In this document: one piece after another, positions 33,397 through 42,904 of the stretch
Layout of the letters: each line of letters opens with the position of its first letter
Position numbering within the stretch: position 1 is the first letter of the stretch
Assembly (NCBI RefSeq): GCF_036997485.1
Contig: NZ_JAWLPU010000003.1
Coordinates: 124,001-188,000, forward strand
DNA from: Brachyspira pilosicoli
Lineage (GTDB): Bacteria; Spirochaetota; Brachyspiria; Brachyspirales; Brachyspiraceae
Direction: 5' to 3'
Length of the DNA: 64,000 bases
Position numbers and translations under genes: made by a program
Notes under the pieces: model-generated
The model's input: only the letters and a program-made list of their open reading frames with translations
The model's database searches: none
What the model was told of the DNA's origin: nothing

Positions 33397-34116
33397 ATGA
33401 AAAAGATATTGGTTTTATTATTTTTATTTTCAGTCTCTTTATTTTCGCAAATAATGACACCTGAGAAAGTTATTAGTATGATGTCAAACAGATTTGCCGC
33501 TATGAATAGTTTTTCATCTACCTTTACAGAACGCAATGGAAGTAAAATAAAGACTGGTACTCTCATAAGTAAGAATCCAAATATATTTAAACTTGAATAT
33601 TCAGGCGGTACTAACAGCGATTCTATATATTGTGATGGTAAAACTTTGTGGATGATATTTCCAAGAAAAAAGGTTGTAAGCGAGCAGACATTGCATTATG
33701 GAGATTCTGGTGCTATTTATACAAAGGCAGGAATATCAAGACTTATATCTAAGTATAATATAGATTTTTATTCTGATAGAGCATTAAGACCTGTGAGCAG
33801 TTTTGACGGCAGTGCTTTAAATATATCTGGATATAATAGCTCTCAATATACTAGTGATGATAATAGATTGGCTTATCATATGCTTCTTACTCCTAAACAA
33901 GCAAGTGTTGATAGAACTGGTTTTCCTACGATACATTTGTGGATTGCTGAAGACGGTATGATTATTAGAATACTTGGGATATCTACTACCAATGTACCTG
34001 TAGAATATTTGTTTAAGTCTATTAGATATAATGTTCAATATGATAATAAGACATTTGTACCTGTTATACCTGAAGAGATGCAGGTGTTAAAAGATGGTTT
34101 AATATCAGACAATTAA
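33397..34116 (+). CDS. lolA: LolA-like outer-membrane lipoprotein carrier
   Basis: LolA ferries lipoproteins across the periplasm. The 239-residue precursor has a signal peptide (MKKILVLLFLFSVSLFSQ) and the LolA pattern: a helix (PEKVISMMSNRFAAMNSF), SSTFTERNGS, GTLISKNPNIFKLEY, DGKTLWMIFPRKKVV, and later LLTPKQA and LWIAEDGMIIRI. It is followed by a RodZ-like gene after 25 bp. The start is unambiguous. Confidence 0.8.
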   Translation: MKKILVLLFLFSVSLFSQIMTPEKVISMMSNRFAAMNSFSSTFTERNGSKIKTGTLISKNPNIFKLEYSGGTNSDSIYCDGKTLWMIFPRKKVVSEQTLHYGDSGAIYTKAGISRLISKYNIDFYSDRALRPVSSFDGSALNISGYNSSQYTSDDNRLAYHMLLTPKQASVDRTGFPTIHLWIAEDGMIIRILGISTTNVPVEYLFKSIRYNVQYDNKTFVPVIPEEMQVLKDGLISDN

Positions 34117-34141
34117 AAAAATTTAAAGGATTTTAAATTAT

Positions 34142-35476
34142 ATGGAAACCATAGGACAAATATTAAAAAATGCTAGAGAAAAAAAAGGTCTTACCATAGA
34201 AGAATTAGCATCAAGTACATATATTGTTTCTAAATTTATAAAAGCTTTAGAAGATGAACAGTTTGATTTATTGCCGGGAGAGATATATGTTAAAGGGTTT
34301 ATCAAAAATTTAAGTGATAAGCTTTCATTAGATTCTGATGCTATGATAGAGCGATATAATTTACAAAGAAATGAAAATAAATTTGAAGAAGACTTGTCAA
34401 AATCTAGGAAGTTTAAAATATCTTCTAAAAAGAAAGAAGAAAAAATAGAAAATAAAAAAGAGGAAATAAAAGAAACGGAAGAAGATGATTTAAAAAAAAT
34501 AGAAAATAAAAAAGAAGATATTTCTAAAACTAACAGCAGTATTTCAGTAAATAGTAAAACATATACTCCAAACAGTGCCGAGGCGGAATTATTATATATT
34601 ACAAAAAGAGATTTAAATAAGCTTAGAAATAAAAAAAGTAAAGCTAATTCTTTTGTACTTATTATAGTTATATTAGCTATATTGGTTATTTTTGCTGTTA
34701 TATTTTTTAATATAGATAATATAAAATCTATGTTTTCTTCAAGCAGCAATAATAATAAAAGAGAAGTTGAGATAGCAAGGAATATTGTTGATAATAGTGC
34801 GAGACAAAATGTAAAACCTGGAGATATTATATATTTTAAGCCGCTTGGTATATCTGCTACTATTAAATTTAATAGTATAGGAAATGTTATTAGAATGAAT
34901 ATTAATGGGCAGGATTTATCTTTTTCTAAGAGCAACCCTATAATATTAGATTTAAATGGGAATGGTATTAATGATTTTAAGATAAGCATAATAGAAGTTT
35001 ATGATAATTTAGCTACTGTAGAGATGGAAAAACTTGAAGAAAATCAGATGATTAATTCTGCTTACAATAATGAAGAAACTACAAATTATTTAAACGAAAA
35101 TAATATTACTAATGATATGATTATATCATCAGATGTAAAATTACCTGTAATAGACGGAGAAACTTATATAGAGCAAGACACTGAGAAATCAAATATTAGA
35201 ATAGAGATAACTGCTAAGCATTTTGTTTATTTGAGATATTTTATTGACTCTGGCGGACCTGCTACTACAAATCTTTTAAGCGGAAAGACATTATATTTAG
35301 AGGCGAGAGACGTGATGATGCTTACTATTGGTAATGCGGGGGAGGTTGTTGTTAAGGTTAATGGAAGAATAGTTGATGTGGGAGCTCTTGGAGAGACAGT
35401 TAATAAAACCATTAAGTGGACTAAAAACTTAAATGATTCTACTAAATACAATTTGATTATGACTGATACTAAATAA
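34142..35476 (+). CDS. RodZ-like HTH membrane protein with C-terminal DUF4115 domain
   Basis: Residues 3-70 form the RodZ-type helix-turn-helix (IGQILKNAREKKGLTIEELA, YVKGFIKNLSDKLSLD). A long Lys/Glu-rich linker follows, then one transmembrane helix at about 173-195 (SFVLIIVILAILVIFAVIFF), and an extracytoplasmic tail. The tail's last part (FVYLRYFIDSGGPA, GKTLYLEARDVMMLTIGNAG) fits DUF4115. RodZ links MreB to the wall-synthesis machinery; in a helical spirochaete a role in cell shape is plausible. The protein is longer than E. coli RodZ and has an additional beta-rich segment between the helix and DUF4115. Confidence 0.75.
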   Translation: METIGQILKNAREKKGLTIEELASSTYIVSKFIKALEDEQFDLLPGEIYVKGFIKNLSDKLSLDSDAMIERYNLQRNENKFEEDLSKSRKFKISSKKKEEKIENKKEEIKETEEDDLKKIENKKEDISKTNSSISVNSKTYTPNSAEAELLYITKRDLNKLRNKKSKANSFVLIIVILAILVIFAVIFFNIDNIKSMFSSSSNNNKREVEIARNIVDNSARQNVKPGDIIYFKPLGISATIKFNSIGNVIRMNINGQDLSFSKSNPIILDLNGNGINDFKISIIEVYDNLATVEMEKLEENQMINSAYNNEETTNYLNENNITNDMIISSDVKLPVIDGETYIEQDTEKSNIRIEITAKHFVYLRYFIDSGGPATTNLLSGKTLYLEARDVMMLTIGNAGEVVVKVNGRIVDVGALGETVNKTIKWTKNLNDSTKYNLIMTDTK

Positions 35477-35487
35477 TTATTTATTTT

Positions 35488-35631
35488 ATAGAAGATAGTT
35501 TAATAAATTTTTTAAATAAATATGAAGAAATTGAAACTGTGAGGTCTAAAAAAAAAATTTTTTTGATATTTCTGGATTTCCTCACTATGAAATAGTTTTT
35601 AATAATGTACTTGCTTTTTTATGATATGAAT
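35488..35631 (+). pseudogene. remnant of a PD-(D/E)XK nuclease-superfamily gene
   Basis: Read in two frames the sequence gives IEDSLINFLNKYEEIETVRS and then DISGFPHYEIVFNNVLAF, which resembles the N-terminus of PDDEXK-superfamily proteins (FPHYENVxSNxLAFxxD). The frame breaks in an A10-T7 tract at 35548-35564 and again near 35617. There is no start codon or SD. An inverted repeat GTGAGG/CCTCAC (35539-35585) surrounds the tract. The rest of the gene is absent, replaced by repeat copy 7. Confidence 0.5.
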
Positions 35632-35680
35632 AGAAATGAAATGACAAGAGTATAAATAGTAAATATACCTACTATATAAA

Positions 35681-35750
35681 CATGCAGTTTTTTTGCTTCT
35701 TTGTAACAACAAAAGAAGTGGGGGTATGGGGGCTAGTCCCCATAGATTAA
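35681..35750 (+). repeat. dispersed hairpin repeat, copy 7, upstream of rimO
   Basis: Short form: ATGCAGTTTTTTTGC, then stem CTTCTTTGT/ACAAAAGAAG with one bulge, then TATGGGG/CCCCATA around loop GCTAGT. The GC-rich stem is kept although its sequence differs from the GGGGCAAAGCCCC of other copies. The following 90 bp before rimO are AT-rich and hold its RBS. Confidence 0.75.
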
Positions 35751-35841
35751 AAAACTATTACTTTTTTAATTAATATGATAATTGACATTTTTATTATTTT
35801 GAGTATATTTTTATATAATAATTAGAAGAAGGAAATTTAAT

Positions 35842-37164
35842 TTGCAAAACATATATTTACATAGTTTAGGCTGCGAGAAGAATACAGTTGATGGTGAACA
35901 TATACTTGCCATATTAAATAAAAATGGATACAAGATAGTTGATAATGCCGAGGATGCGGATGTTATAGTTATTAATACTTGTGCTTTTATAGAGGATTCT
36001 AAAAAAGAGTCAATAGATGCTATATTTGACCATTCACTTTATAAGAAATATGGTAAATGTAAGAGGCTTATAGTATCTGGGTGCATGAGTGAGAGATATA
36101 AAGAAAATTTCATGGAGATGTTTAAGGAAGTTGACTCTGCCATTGGCATACATGATTTGGAAAAGATTTTAACTGCTGTAGAGAAAGACGGTTTTCATGA
36201 TGCTGAAGAAAATACTACCTATAAAGAGTATGTTGATAGAATAAATACTTCTACAAATTATAGTGCATACATAAGAATAAGCGATGGATGTCATGCTAAT
36301 TGCAGTTTTTGTGCTATACCTTCAATAAGGGGAAAACATAGAAGCAGAAAAATAGAAGATATAGTTAAAGAAGCTAAAGAATATGCAAAAAATGGTGCTA
36401 AAGAAATAAATTTAATAGCTCATGAAACTACGTATTATGGTTATGATATATATAAAAAATTAGCACTTCCTGATTTATTAAAAGAGCTTTCTGTTATTGA
36501 CGGCATAGAATGGATTAGGGTTCTTTATCAAAATCCTGTTGTTTTAAATAAAAATATAATAGATGCTATGTTTAAAACAGAAAAAGTTGTTCCTTATTTT
36601 GATATACCTTTGCAGCATATAGATAAAGATATATTAAAAGATATGAACAGAGGAAATAGAGGATATTCTTTTTATAAGGATATGATAAATTATATTAGAA
36701 GCTATGATGAAAATGCGGTTATAAGAACTTCTTTAATTGTAGGTTTTCCTGGGGAGACTGCTGAGAGCTTTAAGAAATTGGCAAGATTCGTAAAAAAGAT
36801 GAAGCTTGATAGGGTTGGAGTTTTTACATATTCTGAAGAAGAAAATACTAATGCATTACTTATTAATAAAAAGAAAATTAGTAAAAATAGAAAGTTAATG
36901 CTAAGAGATAAACTTATGAGGATTGCTCTTGAGGTATCTGAGGAGAGGCTTTCGAGGTTTATAGGGAAAACTATAGATGTACTTATAGAGAAGAAAGAGG
37001 AAGATAAATTTATCGGCAGAAGCAAATATGATGCTCCGGAAGTTGACGGATTTGTTGAGGTATATTTTGATAAAAAGAATGTTGATAATATCAATATTGG
37101 CGATATAGTAAAGGTAAAAATAGTGCATAATACAGAGTATGATTTAGTTGGTAATTTGGAATAA
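35842..37164 (+). CDS. rimO: ribosomal protein S12 methylthiotransferase RimO
   Basis: RimO is a radical-SAM enzyme that methylthiolates an Asp of ribosomal protein S12. Translation starts at TTG (35842) with AAGGAA 7 nt upstream; the frame gives MQNIYLHSLGCEKNTVDGE. The N-terminal UPF0004 domain supplies Cys residues for one cluster, the radical-SAM motif is CHANCSFCAIPSIRGKHRSR (about 152-171), and a TRAM domain ends the protein. IRGKHRSR and INLIAHETTYYG separate it from MiaB. It is followed closely by the ClpX-like gene. Confidence 0.92.
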   Translation: MQNIYLHSLGCEKNTVDGEHILAILNKNGYKIVDNAEDADVIVINTCAFIEDSKKESIDAIFDHSLYKKYGKCKRLIVSGCMSERYKENFMEMFKEVDSAIGIHDLEKILTAVEKDGFHDAEENTTYKEYVDRINTSTNYSAYIRISDGCHANCSFCAIPSIRGKHRSRKIEDIVKEAKEYAKNGAKEINLIAHETTYYGYDIYKKLALPDLLKELSVIDGIEWIRVLYQNPVVLNKNIIDAMFKTEKVVPYFDIPLQHIDKDILKDMNRGNRGYSFYKDMINYIRSYDENAVIRTSLIVGFPGETAESFKKLARFVKKMKLDRVGVFTYSEEENTNALLINKKKISKNRKLMLRDKLMRIALEVSEERLSRFIGKTIDVLIEKKEEDKFIGRSKYDAPEVDGFVEVYFDKKNVDNINIGDIVKVKIVHNTEYDLVGNLE

Positions 37165-37194
37165 GTGTTTTGTGTATAAATTAAAGGAAAATTA

Positions 37195-38979
37195 ATGAAA
37201 AAAAACAATAACAAGGAATATAAGAATAGAGAAGAGGCTTTTAGAGATTATTTTGAAAGCGTGAGTAAAATTGTATATACATTAAACTTGATATCTGATA
37301 GAAATGATATGACAAGAAGACTTTCTAATAATATCAATAGGGTATTGGGTTATGATGATGAAACTATTATTAATGATGAAAAAGTTTCAAACAACAATAA
37401 TGATGAGATAGCTATATTAATAGATTCTATAAAAAAAGATTTAAAAAAGATACATACATTTAAACAATATAATTTTAATATAGAAAGATTCATAAATGAG
37501 TTTGAATTAAATGATGATGAGAGATTTATTTTATATTGTTTAATTACTTATACGATTTATGGGGATTCTATGTCTGCCATATCTGTAAGAAGAATATTAG
37601 AACTCATTACAATGGATGCAGATATTTATATTAATAAGTATCATTATTTTGACAGTAAAAGTAAATTAATGTCAAGCGGCATACTTGTTTTATCTCATGA
37701 ACCTTATTCAAGTATTGGTCTTTTAGAAGTGTCTAATACTTTAATTACATTTGTTAATTCAAAGATAGTTTTTGCTTTTTTAGAGAAAGAAAGCTATGAT
37801 TTAATATTAGATATTACAAACAAAGAAAATTATATAGATACAAAGTCTAAAAAGAAGATTATAAAAGAGCCAAGAATATTAACACCAAAAGAGATAGTTT
37901 CCGAACTTAATAAAACAGTAATAGGTCAAGATGATGCCAAGAAGGCATTGTCAGTTCATGCTTATTTACATTGTTTAAGAATTAATGGAAATAAAGATAT
38001 ACCATTTAGGTCAAATATTCTTATGATAGGACCTACTGGAGTTGGTAAAACATATTTAGTAAAAACGTTAGCAGATATTTTAGGCTTACCGTTTGCTCGT
38101 GCAGATGTTACTACACTTACAGAAACAGGCTATGTTGGAGATGATGTTGAGGTTGTATTGTATAATCTTTATAAGAAGGCTAATGGTGATTTAGATAAAG
38201 CACAGCATGGTATAGTATTTTTAGATGAGGTAGACAAAATAGCAAAAGCCGATGCTCATCAATCTACCACAGGTAATCCTTCAGACAAGGCTGTTCAAGA
38301 GGCTTTGCTTTCTATGATGAATGGTGAGGATATTAGAGTGCCTGAGTTTGGCGACAGAAGAATGATGCATTCAAGCGACGGAATTGTTATGAATACTAAA
38401 AATATTTTATTTATTTTCGGCGGTGCTTTTGTTGGGCTTGAAGATATTATAAAGATGCGTCTTAAAGGGGAGAGCAGTTTAGGATTTGGTTCTAATGCGG
38501 TTGTAAATAAGCTTCAGAAGAATAAAATACTTAGTCAGGTTGATGTGAAAGATGTAGAAAAATATGGTATGATACCAGAGTTTATAGGAAGAATACCAAT
38601 AATTGTAACTTTAAATGAGCTTACTAAAGATAATTTAAAAGATATATTGCTAAAAACTAAAGAATCACCTATAATAAAATATGTAGATTTCTTTAAGAGT
38701 ATAGGAAAGAAGCTAATATTAACAGATGATGCTATAAATTATATAGTAGATAAAGCTTCTACTATGAATATGGGAGCAAGGTCATTAAAAAGTATAGTTG
38801 AAACTGCAATGGTAAATATACTTTTTAATTTAGATGGTATAAAGGGAAATGCTTTAACTCTAACTAAAAAGGATATAGAGAAAGCATTTGAAGAGAGGGA
38901 GGTAGTAATTTCAAGCGATAAAGATTTTATTAAAAAGAATAATATAGGGTTAAAAGAAGATAAAACTTATATGGCTTGA
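37195..38979 (+). CDS. ClpX-like AAA+ unfoldase with a non-zinc N-terminal domain
   Basis: Residues from about 228 match ClpX: VIGQDDAKKAL, Walker A GPTGVGKT (279-286), pore loop GYVG (312-315), Walker B VFLDEVDK (341-348), PEFIGRIPII, and sensor 2 GARSLKS. A ClpP-docking tripeptide LGF is present (429-431, SSLGFGSN). The first 227 residues are unusual: the four-Cys zinc domain of ClpX is missing, and instead there is a mainly helical region (FNIERFINEFELNDDERFIL) with a possible winged-helix-like segment. Total length is 594 against about 420 normally. It may be this lineage's ClpX with altered substrate choice, or a second ClpX-type protein. It follows rimO by 30 bp. Confidence 0.8.
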   Translation: MKKNNNKEYKNREEAFRDYFESVSKIVYTLNLISDRNDMTRRLSNNINRVLGYDDETIINDEKVSNNNNDEIAILIDSIKKDLKKIHTFKQYNFNIERFINEFELNDDERFILYCLITYTIYGDSMSAISVRRILELITMDADIYINKYHYFDSKSKLMSSGILVLSHEPYSSIGLLEVSNTLITFVNSKIVFAFLEKESYDLILDITNKENYIDTKSKKKIIKEPRILTPKEIVSELNKTVIGQDDAKKALSVHAYLHCLRINGNKDIPFRSNILMIGPTGVGKTYLVKTLADILGLPFARADVTTLTETGYVGDDVEVVLYNLYKKANGDLDKAQHGIVFLDEVDKIAKADAHQSTTGNPSDKAVQEALLSMMNGEDIRVPEFGDRRMMHSSDGIVMNTKNILFIFGGAFVGLEDIIKMRLKGESSLGFGSNAVVNKLQKNKILSQVDVKDVEKYGMIPEFIGRIPIIVTLNELTKDNLKDILLKTKESPIIKYVDFFKSIGKKLILTDDAINYIVDKASTMNMGARSLKSIVETAMVNILFNLDGIKGNALTLTKKDIEKAFEEREVVISSDKDFIKKNNIGLKEDKTYMA

Positions 38980-39039
38980 TTTTACTTAAATGTTTAAAAT
39001 CTGTTTTATATATGTAAACAGTAATGGAGTTGGCAAATA

Positions 39040-39609
39040 ATGATGACAAAAGAAAAAGAATTATTAAAAGATTATGAATTAATAGAAGCCCACAAAAACG
39101 GCGATAATGAAGCTTTGGATATTTTACTTACTAGGTATAAAAATTATATCTTTAATATATCCTATCGTTTTATGCATAACTATGAAGATGCTATGGATTT
39201 AACTCAAGATGTTTTAATACGCGTTTATAAAGCTATAGGAAGATATGAAGAGAGAAACTATTTTAAAGGTTGGTTATATAGAATAATTAGCAACACTGCT
39301 ATTAATATGTATTCTAAAGCTTATAGGCGTGAGTCTCCTTATCTTGAAAAATTAGAGGTTGTGGACGATAAGAGGTATAATACCGAAAAAGAATATGAAA
39401 GAGTATATTTGCAAGAGAAAATATACACAGCTTCTAGCAAATTGAAAGGAAAGCAAAGAGATGTATTTATTTTGAGATATTATGAAAATTATTCTTATAA
39501 AGAGATAGCTGATATTTTAAATATATCTAGTGATTCTGCTAAGAGTAATTATTCTTATGCTCTCAAAAAAATGAAAACTTTGTTAGAAAAAGAAAGGACT
39601 CTTTTATGA
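39040..39609 (+). CDS. ECF-type sigma-70 family RNA polymerase sigma factor
   Basis: The 189-residue protein has sigma region 2 (DILLTRYKNYIFNISYRFM, EDAMDLTQDVLIRVYKAI, FKGWLYRIISNTAIN) and region 4 (LKGKQRDVFILRYYENYSYKEI-type helix, then ISSDSAKSNYSYALKKMK). Region 3 is absent, as in ECF factors. Two ATGs (39040 and 39043) are possible; GGAG lies about 10 nt upstream. Its stop overlaps the next start (ATGA), so it is translationally coupled to a membrane protein, the usual sigma/anti-sigma layout. The regulon is unknown. Confidence 0.88.
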   Translation: MMTKEKELLKDYELIEAHKNGDNEALDILLTRYKNYIFNISYRFMHNYEDAMDLTQDVLIRVYKAIGRYEERNYFKGWLYRIISNTAINMYSKAYRRESPYLEKLEVVDDKRYNTEKEYERVYLQEKIYTASSKLKGKQRDVFILRYYENYSYKEIADILNISSDSAKSNYSYALKKMKTLLEKERTLL

Positions 39610-39947
39610 AATTACATGAAATGATGCAATTTAAAAGGAAAATTGAAAGAAAAAGGAATTATTTCAATTTAAATAACTTGCCGGATGATGAATGGGCTCG
39701 TATGTTAAGTAGGGCTAAAGTAGAGAGTACTGTAGTGAAAAAGGAGAATACTCTTTTTAGTTATATGTATTCTATGATGTGTTCGAGGAAGCTTTCATTT
39801 GTTTTATCTATGGCTATAATTGCAGCATTGATTTTATCTTTTTTATACGCTAATCCTAGTGTTATAAAAAATAATGAGTTGGATAGTATTAATACAGCTT
39901 CTACTAATAGAAGAAATGTACCTGTTATTAATGTATCTAGGTTGTAA
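39606..39947 (+). CDS. single-pass membrane protein, putative anti-sigma factor
   Basis: The 113 residues have a basic N-terminal part (FKRKIERKRNYF), a segment with LPDDEWARMLSRAK, and one transmembrane helix at about 63-82 (LSFVLSMAIIAALILSFLYA), leaving a short Asn/Ser-rich tail outside. The start overlaps the ECF sigma stop by 4 bp. This position and topology suggest an anti-sigma factor. The zinc motif of ZAS anti-sigma factors (HxxxCxxC) is absent and the cytoplasmic part is short, so the role is inferred from context. Confidence 0.6.
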   Translation: MKLHEMMQFKRKIERKRNYFNLNNLPDDEWARMLSRAKVESTVVKKENTLFSYMYSMMCSRKLSFVLSMAIIAALILSFLYANPSVIKNNELDSINTASTNRRNVPVINVSRL

Positions 39948-39975
39948 TTTTTTCTAAAAGTATTGTAATATATAG

Positions 39976-40010
39976 TAGAATTGTATATATTGTTTTAATA
40001 TGCAATTCTA
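39976..40010 (+). terminator. terminator after the sigma/anti-sigma pair
   Basis: TAGAATTG (39976-39983) pairs perfectly with CAATTCTA (40003-40010) and is followed by seven T. It is a convincing rho-independent terminator. Confidence 0.75.
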
Positions 40011-40097
40011 TTTTTTTATAAGCTTAGTTTTTTTATATCCGATAAATATTGAAAAAAAGAAGTATAATATATAAATTTATGATTATAGGAAATAAAT

Positions 40098-42602
40098 ATG
40101 TCTTATCCATTTCGTCTTACTAATAAAGCTATAAGAATATTAGACTTACATTCTGTAGAAGAAGCTAAGAGATTAAATCACGACATGCTTACTCCAGAAC
40201 ATGTTTTATTAGGAATATTTCATGAAACAGATTCAATAGTTGTTAATGTTTTAAATAAATTAAAAATAGATATAGAAAAGATTAAATTTGATATAGAATC
40301 TTCTATGGTAAAATCTACAAGCAACACTAAATTATTTGGTAAGATACCTCCATCTCCGCGTATTCAGCATTTAATAAGCAGAGCGGCAGAAGAGGCTAAA
40401 TCATTAGGAGATAATTGTATAAGCACAGAACATTTGCTCCTTGGTATTTTAAAAGAGGAAAACGGCATAGCATATAATGTACTTACTGGATATAATTTAG
40501 ATTTAAAAACATTAAGACAAGAGATGATGAGAATTAGAGGAAAGTCTGGCTCTTCATCAAATATTTCCGAGGCTATTTCAAACAATATACAAGAAGATAA
40601 TACAGCAAGAACTCCTACTTTAGATAAATTCGCCCGTGATTTAACTAAAATGGCAAGAGAAAAGGCATTAGATAGAGTAATAGGCAGAGAAAATGAGGTA
40701 ATGAGGGTTGTACAGATACTTTCAAGAAGAAAGAAAAATAACCCTATATTATTAGGAGAGCCGGGTGTTGGTAAGACAGCTATAGTTGAAGGATTGGCAG
40801 AAAAGATTGTTTCTACTGATGTGCCTGATATATTGTTAAAAAAAAGGGTTTTGAGTTTAGATTTATCTTCTGTTGTTGCTGGCACTAAATATAGGGGCGA
40901 GTTTGAAGAGAGAATAAAAAACATTGTAATGGAGATAAAAAAAGTTGGTAATATTATAATATTTATAGATGAGCTTCATACTTTAATTGGAGCAGGAGGA
41001 GCAGAGGGAGCTTTAGATGCTGCCAATATGCTTAAGCCTGCACTTTCACGCGGAGAGATTCAATGTATTGGTGCTACTACAATCAATGAATATAAAAAGT
41101 ATATAGAAAAAGACGGTGCTTTGGTGAGAAGATTTCAGCCTATAAATGTTGAAGAGCCTTCTATTGAAGACACTATAGAAATATTAAATGGAATAAAATC
41201 TAAATATGAAGAGCATCATAAAGTAAAATATACTGATGGGGCTATTTATGCTTCTGCTGTATTAAGTAAAAGATATATATTTGAAAGACATTTACCAGAT
41301 AAGGCTATAGATTTAATTGATGAGGCAGGTTCAAGGGCAAGACTTATGAATATGGTTAAGCCTCAGGAATTAAAAGATTTAGAAAATAAAATAAAAGAGC
41401 TTAATCAGGAAAAAGAGACTGTTGTAAAAAATCAGATTTTTGAAGAGGCTGTTAAATTAAGAGATACTATAAAATCTTTGCAAGAGGAATTGGATAAAAA
41501 AGAAGCTGAGTGGAGAAGTGAGAGAGATAAAACAGAGACAATTATTAATGAAGATGATATAAGACATGTAATATCAGAAATTACAAATATACCAGTAAAA
41601 AGATTATTAGATTCTGAGAGTAAAAGACTTATTGGCATGGAAGATGAGCTTCATAGTAAGATAGTTGGACAAAAGGAGGCTATATCATCTATATCAAAAG
41701 CTATAAGAAGAGCAAGAGCTGGATTAAAAAGCACTAAAAAACCGCTTGGAAGTTTTATATTTTTAGGTCCTACTGGTGTTGGTAAAACTGCTTTAGCTAA
41801 GGTGCTTTCAGAGTTTATGTTTGGAGATAGTGATGCTCTTATAAGAATAGATATGAGTGAGTTTATGGAGAAGTTTGCAGTAAGCAGACTTATTGGAGCT
41901 CCTCCGGGATATGTTGGCTATGAAGAGGGAGGCGGACTTACAGAAAAGGTTAGAAGAAAACCTTATTCTTTAATACTTTTTGATGAAATAGAAAAAGCCC
42001 ATCCAGACATCACAAACATACTTTTACAGGTGCTTGAAGAGGGTCAGCTTACGGACAACTTCGGAAGAAAGGTTGATTTCTCTAATACTATAATTATTAT
42101 AACAAGCAACTTGGGGGCAAGAGATATTGTTAAAGGAACTTCTTTAGGATTCAATGCTATTGGAAGTGAAAAAGATATTAATGACATGAAAAACTTTGCT
42201 ATGGAAGAATTAAAGCAGAATTTCAATCCTGAGTTCTTAAATAGAATAGATGATATTATAGTATTCCATACACTTACAAAAGAAGATTTAAAAGATATTA
42301 TAGAGATTATGCTTAGAGAGTTGAATGAAGCTATAAAAGATAGAAATATTTTTATAAGTTTAACTGATGAGGCAAAAAATTATATAATAGATAAAGGTTT
42401 TGATAAGAAGTATGGTGCAAGAAGTTTAAGACGTGCTATACAAAAAGAAGTTGAAGATTATATTAGTACAGAGATACTTTTCGGGCATATTGAAGAGGGC
42501 GATAATATTAATGTTGATTCCAATGGAGAATCATTGATATTTAATATTGAAAAAGTAAAGAACTATACAGAGGATACGGTAGAAGAGCTGTCTAAGAGTT
42601 GA
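40098..42602 (+). CDS. clpC: ClpC-type AAA+ unfoldase/chaperone
   Basis: The 834-residue protein has paired Clp N domains (to about 150; [27 protein letters not shown]), a first AAA+ module with Walker A GEPGVGKT (220-227), a UVR-type linker ([18 protein letters not shown]), and a second module with Walker A GPTGVGKT (557-564). GFN follows in [10 protein letters not shown], a candidate ClpP-binding loop. The UVR motif and length indicate ClpC and not ClpA or ClpB. It would feed proteins to ClpP. It is a single gene with its own terminator; with the ClpX-like gene nearby the window holds two candidate ClpP partners. Confidence 0.92.
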   Translation: MSYPFRLTNKAIRILDLHSVEEAKRLNHDMLTPEHVLLGIFHETDSIVVNVLNKLKIDIEKIKFDIESSMVKSTSNTKLFGKIPPSPRIQHLISRAAEEAKSLGDNCISTEHLLLGILKEENGIAYNVLTGYNLDLKTLRQEMMRIRGKSGSSSNISEAISNNIQEDNTARTPTLDKFARDLTKMAREKALDRVIGRENEVMRVVQILSRRKKNNPILLGEPGVGKTAIVEGLAEKIVSTDVPDILLKKRVLSLDLSSVVAGTKYRGEFEERIKNIVMEIKKVGNIIIFIDELHTLIGAGGAEGALDAANMLKPALSRGEIQCIGATTINEYKKYIEKDGALVRRFQPINVEEPSIEDTIEILNGIKSKYEEHHKVKYTDGAIYASAVLSKRYIFERHLPDKAIDLIDEAGSRARLMNMVKPQELKDLENKIKELNQEKETVVKNQIFEEAVKLRDTIKSLQEELDKKEAEWRSERDKTETIINEDDIRHVISEITNIPVKRLLDSESKRLIGMEDELHSKIVGQKEAISSISKAIRRARAGLKSTKKPLGSFIFLGPTGVGKTALAKVLSEFMFGDSDALIRIDMSEFMEKFAVSRLIGAPPGYVGYEEGGGLTEKVRRKPYSLILFDEIEKAHPDITNILLQVLEEGQLTDNFGRKVDFSNTIIIITSNLGARDIVKGTSLGFNAIGSEKDINDMKNFAMEELKQNFNPEFLNRIDDIIVFHTLTKEDLKDIIEIMLRELNEAIKDRNIFISLTDEAKNYIIDKGFDKKYGARSLRRAIQKEVEDYISTEILFGHIEEGDNINVDSNGESLIFNIEKVKNYTEDTVEELSKS

Positions 42603-42610
42603 TTGTTAAG

Positions 42611-42643
42611 AGCTCCAAATATTAATTTATTTGGGGCTTTTTT
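42611..42643 (+). terminator. terminator after clpC
   Basis: AGCTCCAAAT (42611-42620) pairs with ATTTGGGGCT (42629-42638), one wobble, followed by six T. It is a classic rho-independent terminator 9 bp past the stop. Confidence 0.85.
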
Positions 42644-42750
42644 ATGGGATATTAATTATACTTAGATAAATAATTTTTGTTTATTTTTATATTTTGTATA
42701 TGTTTAGAAAAAAGCAAAAGTTTTGATTATATGTAATTTAACTTCTTTTT

Positions 42751-42845
42751 TAAAATGCAGTTTTTTTGCTTCTTTTATATCAATAAAAGAAGTAGGGGTG
42801 TGTACCCTAAGGGCACGCTTCGCAGGGGGCAAAGCCACCACAAAT
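42751..42845 (+). repeat. dispersed hairpin repeat, copy 8, between clpC and the MATE gene
   Basis: The central stem is perfect: CTTCTTTTAT (42769-42778), loop ATCA, ATAAAAGAAG (42783-42792). It starts with ATGCAGTTTTTTTGC and ends with AGGGGGCAAAGCC. An insert TGTACCCTAAGGGCACGC lies between the stems. The remaining bases of this 300-bp gap are AT-rich. Confidence 0.75.
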
Positions 42846-42904
42846 AAAAAACAAATCTAATATATTTTTTAATTATCAAACTAAAATAATTGTATGAGGT
42901 ATAT

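Noticed and set aside
34138-34989. A long minus-strand frame opposite the RodZ-like gene
   Set aside because: It is a shadow of the Lys/Glu-rich coding strand; the product is Leu/Ser/Phe-rich without motifs and the plus-strand gene is clear.
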